Shown piece after piece: positions 62,381 through 64,000 of a DNA stretch of 64,000 nt (position 1 is the stretch's first letter; each line of letters opens with the position of its first letter). The notes beneath the pieces were generated by a model. That model had not been told where the DNA came from and searched no databases. It saw only the letters and a list, made by a program, of their open reading frames with translations. Position numbers and translations under genes: made by a program. The stretch comes from Fibrobacteria bacterium. Lineage in GTDB: Bacteria; Fibrobacterota; Fibrobacteria; UBA11236. Location: positions 1-64,000 of the forward strand of contig JANYDA010000034.1 of assembly GCA_025360005.1 (NCBI GenBank), read 5' to 3'.

Positions 62381-63151
62381 TCACTTCACCAGCCAATCGT
62401 AACCCTTTTTCTCCACCTCCAGGGCCAGCTCTTTGTCGCCCGTCTGGACGATTTTACCGCCGCTCAATACGTGCACCACGTCCGGCTGCACATAGTCCAG
62501 CAACCTCTGGTAATGGGTGATGAGCACGATGGCCTTGCCTGGCCCGCGCAAGCGGTTGATGCCGCCCGCTACGATTTTCAAAGCATCCACGTCCAGGCCG
62601 GAATCGGTTTCATCCAGGATGGCAAGAGCCGGATCCAGGATGGCCATTTGCAGGATCTCGTTGCGCTTTTTTTCGCCGCCGGAAAATCCCTCGTTGATGG
62701 CGCGTTCCTTATAGCGGTCGTCCATGTCCAGGATCTTCATCCTGGCGTCCAGGATTTCCTCGAAGTCCAGCGGATCGGCTTCTTCCTTGCCTTCGGCCTT
62801 ACGCTTTTGGTTGTAGGCCATGCGCAGGAATTCCGCGTTGTTGACGCCGGGGATCTCCACCGGATACTGGAAGCCAAGGAAAATCCCCTTGCGGGAACGC
62901 TCGTCCGCCTCCAGTTCCAGGATGTTCTCGCCGTTCAAAAGGACTACGCCCTTGGAAACGGTATAATCGGGATGTCCCGCAATCACCTTCGACAACGTGC
63001 TCTTGCCGGACCCGTTCGGCCCCATGATGGCATGGACTTCACCGGCTTTGACCGAGAGATTGATGCCTTTGAGGATCTGCGTGATCGCGCTTTCTTCGCC
63101 GATGGTGGCGTGGAGGTCCTTGACTTCTAACATGTAATCCGCTGTGGCCAT
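62381..63151 (-). CDS. sufC: SufC ATPase
   Basis: A 256-residue ABC ATPase. ATG 63151 has AAGGAAG upstream; ATG 63133 is an alternative. Walker [10 protein letters not shown] (K50), signature '[19 protein letters not shown]', Walker B '[17 protein letters not shown]', and H-loop in '[14 protein letters not shown]'. It energises cluster assembly on SufBD. Confidence 0.96.
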   Translation of the reverse strand: MATADYMLEVKDLHATIGEESAITQILKGINLSVKAGEVHAIMGPNGSGKSTLSKVIAGHPDYTVSKGVVLLNGENILELEADERSRKGIFLGFQYPVEIPGVNNAEFLRMAYNQKRKAEGKEEADPLDFEEILDARMKILDMDDRYKERAINEGFSGGEKKRNEILQMAILDPALAILDETDSGLDVDALKIVAGGINRLRGPGKAIVLITHYQRLLDYVQPDVVHVLSGGKIVQTGDKELALEVEKKGYDWLVK

Positions 63152-63211
63152 ATCTTCCTTAAAACCATTTTGCAAATTGCAAATTGCATCTTGCAATCTC
63201 TCTTCTCTTCC
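63152..63211. repeat. Short AT-rich repeats between sufB and sufC
   Basis: TTGCAAATTGCAAATTGCA near 63173-63188 contains two direct copies of AAATTGC and the palindrome TTGCAA. It is clearly more AT-rich than its neighbours. Confidence 0.4.
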
Positions 63212-64000
63212 TCACCCAACGCTATTCTCCAACTTAAGCGCGAGCAGCTTCTGCGCCTCTACCGCGAACTCCATCGGCAACTGGTTGAACACGTCCTTGC
63301 AGAACCCGTTAACGATCATGCTGATGGCTTCCTCGCGCGGCACGCCGCGGGATTGGAAATAGAACAGTTGATCCTCGCTGATCTTGGACGTGGATGCTTC
63401 ATGCTCCACCTGTGAGGCCGCATTCCCCGTTTCAATGTAGGGGAAGGTATGCGCGCTGGATTCGCCGCCCACCAGCATGCTGTCGCATTGCGAAAAGTTG
63501 CGGGAGCCGGTGGCGTTCTTGCCTATGCGCACCAGGCCCCGGTAGGCATTGCTGCTATGATCGGAGGCGATGCCTTTGGAAATGATGCTGGACTTGGTGT
63601 TCTTGCCCAGGTGGATCATCTTGGTGCCCGTGTCCGCCTGCATATAGCCGTTGGTGAGGGCCACGCTGTAGAACTCGCCCACCGATTCCTCGCCCACCAG
63701 AATGCAACTGGGATATTTCCAGGTGATGGCGGAGCCGGTTTCCACTTGGGTCCAGGAAATCTTGGACTTGCGCCCCAGGCATTTGCCGCGCTTGGTAACG
63801 AAATTGTAGATGCCGCCCTTGCCGGTCTTGGGATCGCCGGAATACCAGTTCTGCACCGTGCTGTACTTGATTTCCGCATTGTCCAAGGTCACCAGTTCCA
63901 CCACCGCCGCATGCAATTGGTTGGTATCGAACTTGGGCGCCGTGCAGCCTTCCAGGTAGGAGACGTAGCTGTTCTCCGCGCATACGATCAAGGTGCGCTC
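63212..64000 (-). CDS. sufB: SufB, Fe-S scaffold component, 5' end cut by the window
   Basis: The frame is open to the window edge, so only the C-terminal about 262 residues are present. They match SufB: '[20 protein letters not shown]', '[20 protein letters not shown]', '[20 protein letters not shown]' (the conserved Cys), '[20 protein letters not shown]' and '[20 protein letters not shown]'. It is the first visible gene of the minus-strand order sufB-C-D-S-U. Confidence 0.95.
   Translation of the reverse strand, partial: ERTLIVCAENSYVSYLEGCTAPKFDTNQLHAAVVELVTLDNAEIKYSTVQNWYSGDPKTGKGGIYNFVTKRGKCLGRKSKISWTQVETGSAITWKYPSCILVGEESVGEFYSVALTNGYMQADTGTKMIHLGKNTKSSIISKGIASDHSSNAYRGLVRIGKNATGSRNFSQCDSMLVGGESSAHTFPYIETGNAASQVEHEASTSKISEDQLFYFQSRGVPREEAISMIVNGFCKDVFNQLPMEFAVEAQKLLALKLENSVG

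Overview
The window is a 64 kb piece of a GC-rich, gene-dense bacterial chromosome. My best guess is a free-living or uncultivated member of the Fibrobacterota / FCB group. This is inferred from several secreted proteins ending in type IX-like C-terminal sorting domains, many lipoproteins with lipoboxes, outer-membrane barrels, and the mix of polysaccharide genes with a SUF operon. No rRNA, tRNA, CRISPR array, insertion sequence or phage gene was seen. The left edge (about 1-640) is visibly lower in GC than the rest.

Left part (1-18,750, almost all plus strand). It holds a truncated SHOCT-like protein; a secreted ThuA-domain protein; a tight three-gene unit (outer-membrane protein, His-rich polytopic membrane protein with TPR tail, paralogous outer-membrane protein); YCF48-type and WTG/VAVG-repeat secreted propellers, one of them broken at a junction near 7855; a VOC/PhnB protein; an OmpA-family lipoprotein; an RCC1-repeat protein; a GH53 endo-galactanase; and a run of small membrane or unknown proteins.

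Middle (18,787-47,830, mixed strands). It holds a large U32 peptidase-family protein (RlhA-like), a lactonase-family propeller, a TPR protein, and a DUF4062-TM-Sel1 protein. A surface-polysaccharide group follows: AlgX-like SGNH lipoprotein, transglutaminase-like lipoprotein, ArnA-type epimerase and a GT-C-like membrane protein. Next come an EamA transporter behind a candidate attenuator, a penicillin acylase, a Ser/Thr kinase, a second epimerase with a GT2 glycosyltransferase, a 2-hydroxyacid dehydrogenase, a rhodanese, RarA fused to a methyltransferase-like domain, and a sialate O-acetylesterase.

Right part (48,016-64,000). It holds an exported unknown protein, YihY/BrkB, TauE/SafE, a Wzi-like barrel, an HExxH metallopeptidase-like lipoprotein, an ACAD9/VLCAD-type acyl-CoA dehydrogenase, a tubulin/FtsZ-superfamily GTPase that is not a canonical FtsZ, and a minus-strand sufB-sufC-sufD-sufS-sufU operon whose sufB is cut by the window end.

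The most promising unexplained items are: (i) a consensus sigma-70 promoter, leaderless 31-codon ORF and switchable terminator upstream of the EamA gene (33,733-33,920); (ii) the divergent tubulin-like GTPase with a hairpin-rich intergenic region after it; and (iii) the barrel / His-motif membrane protein / barrel unit (1,893-6,478).
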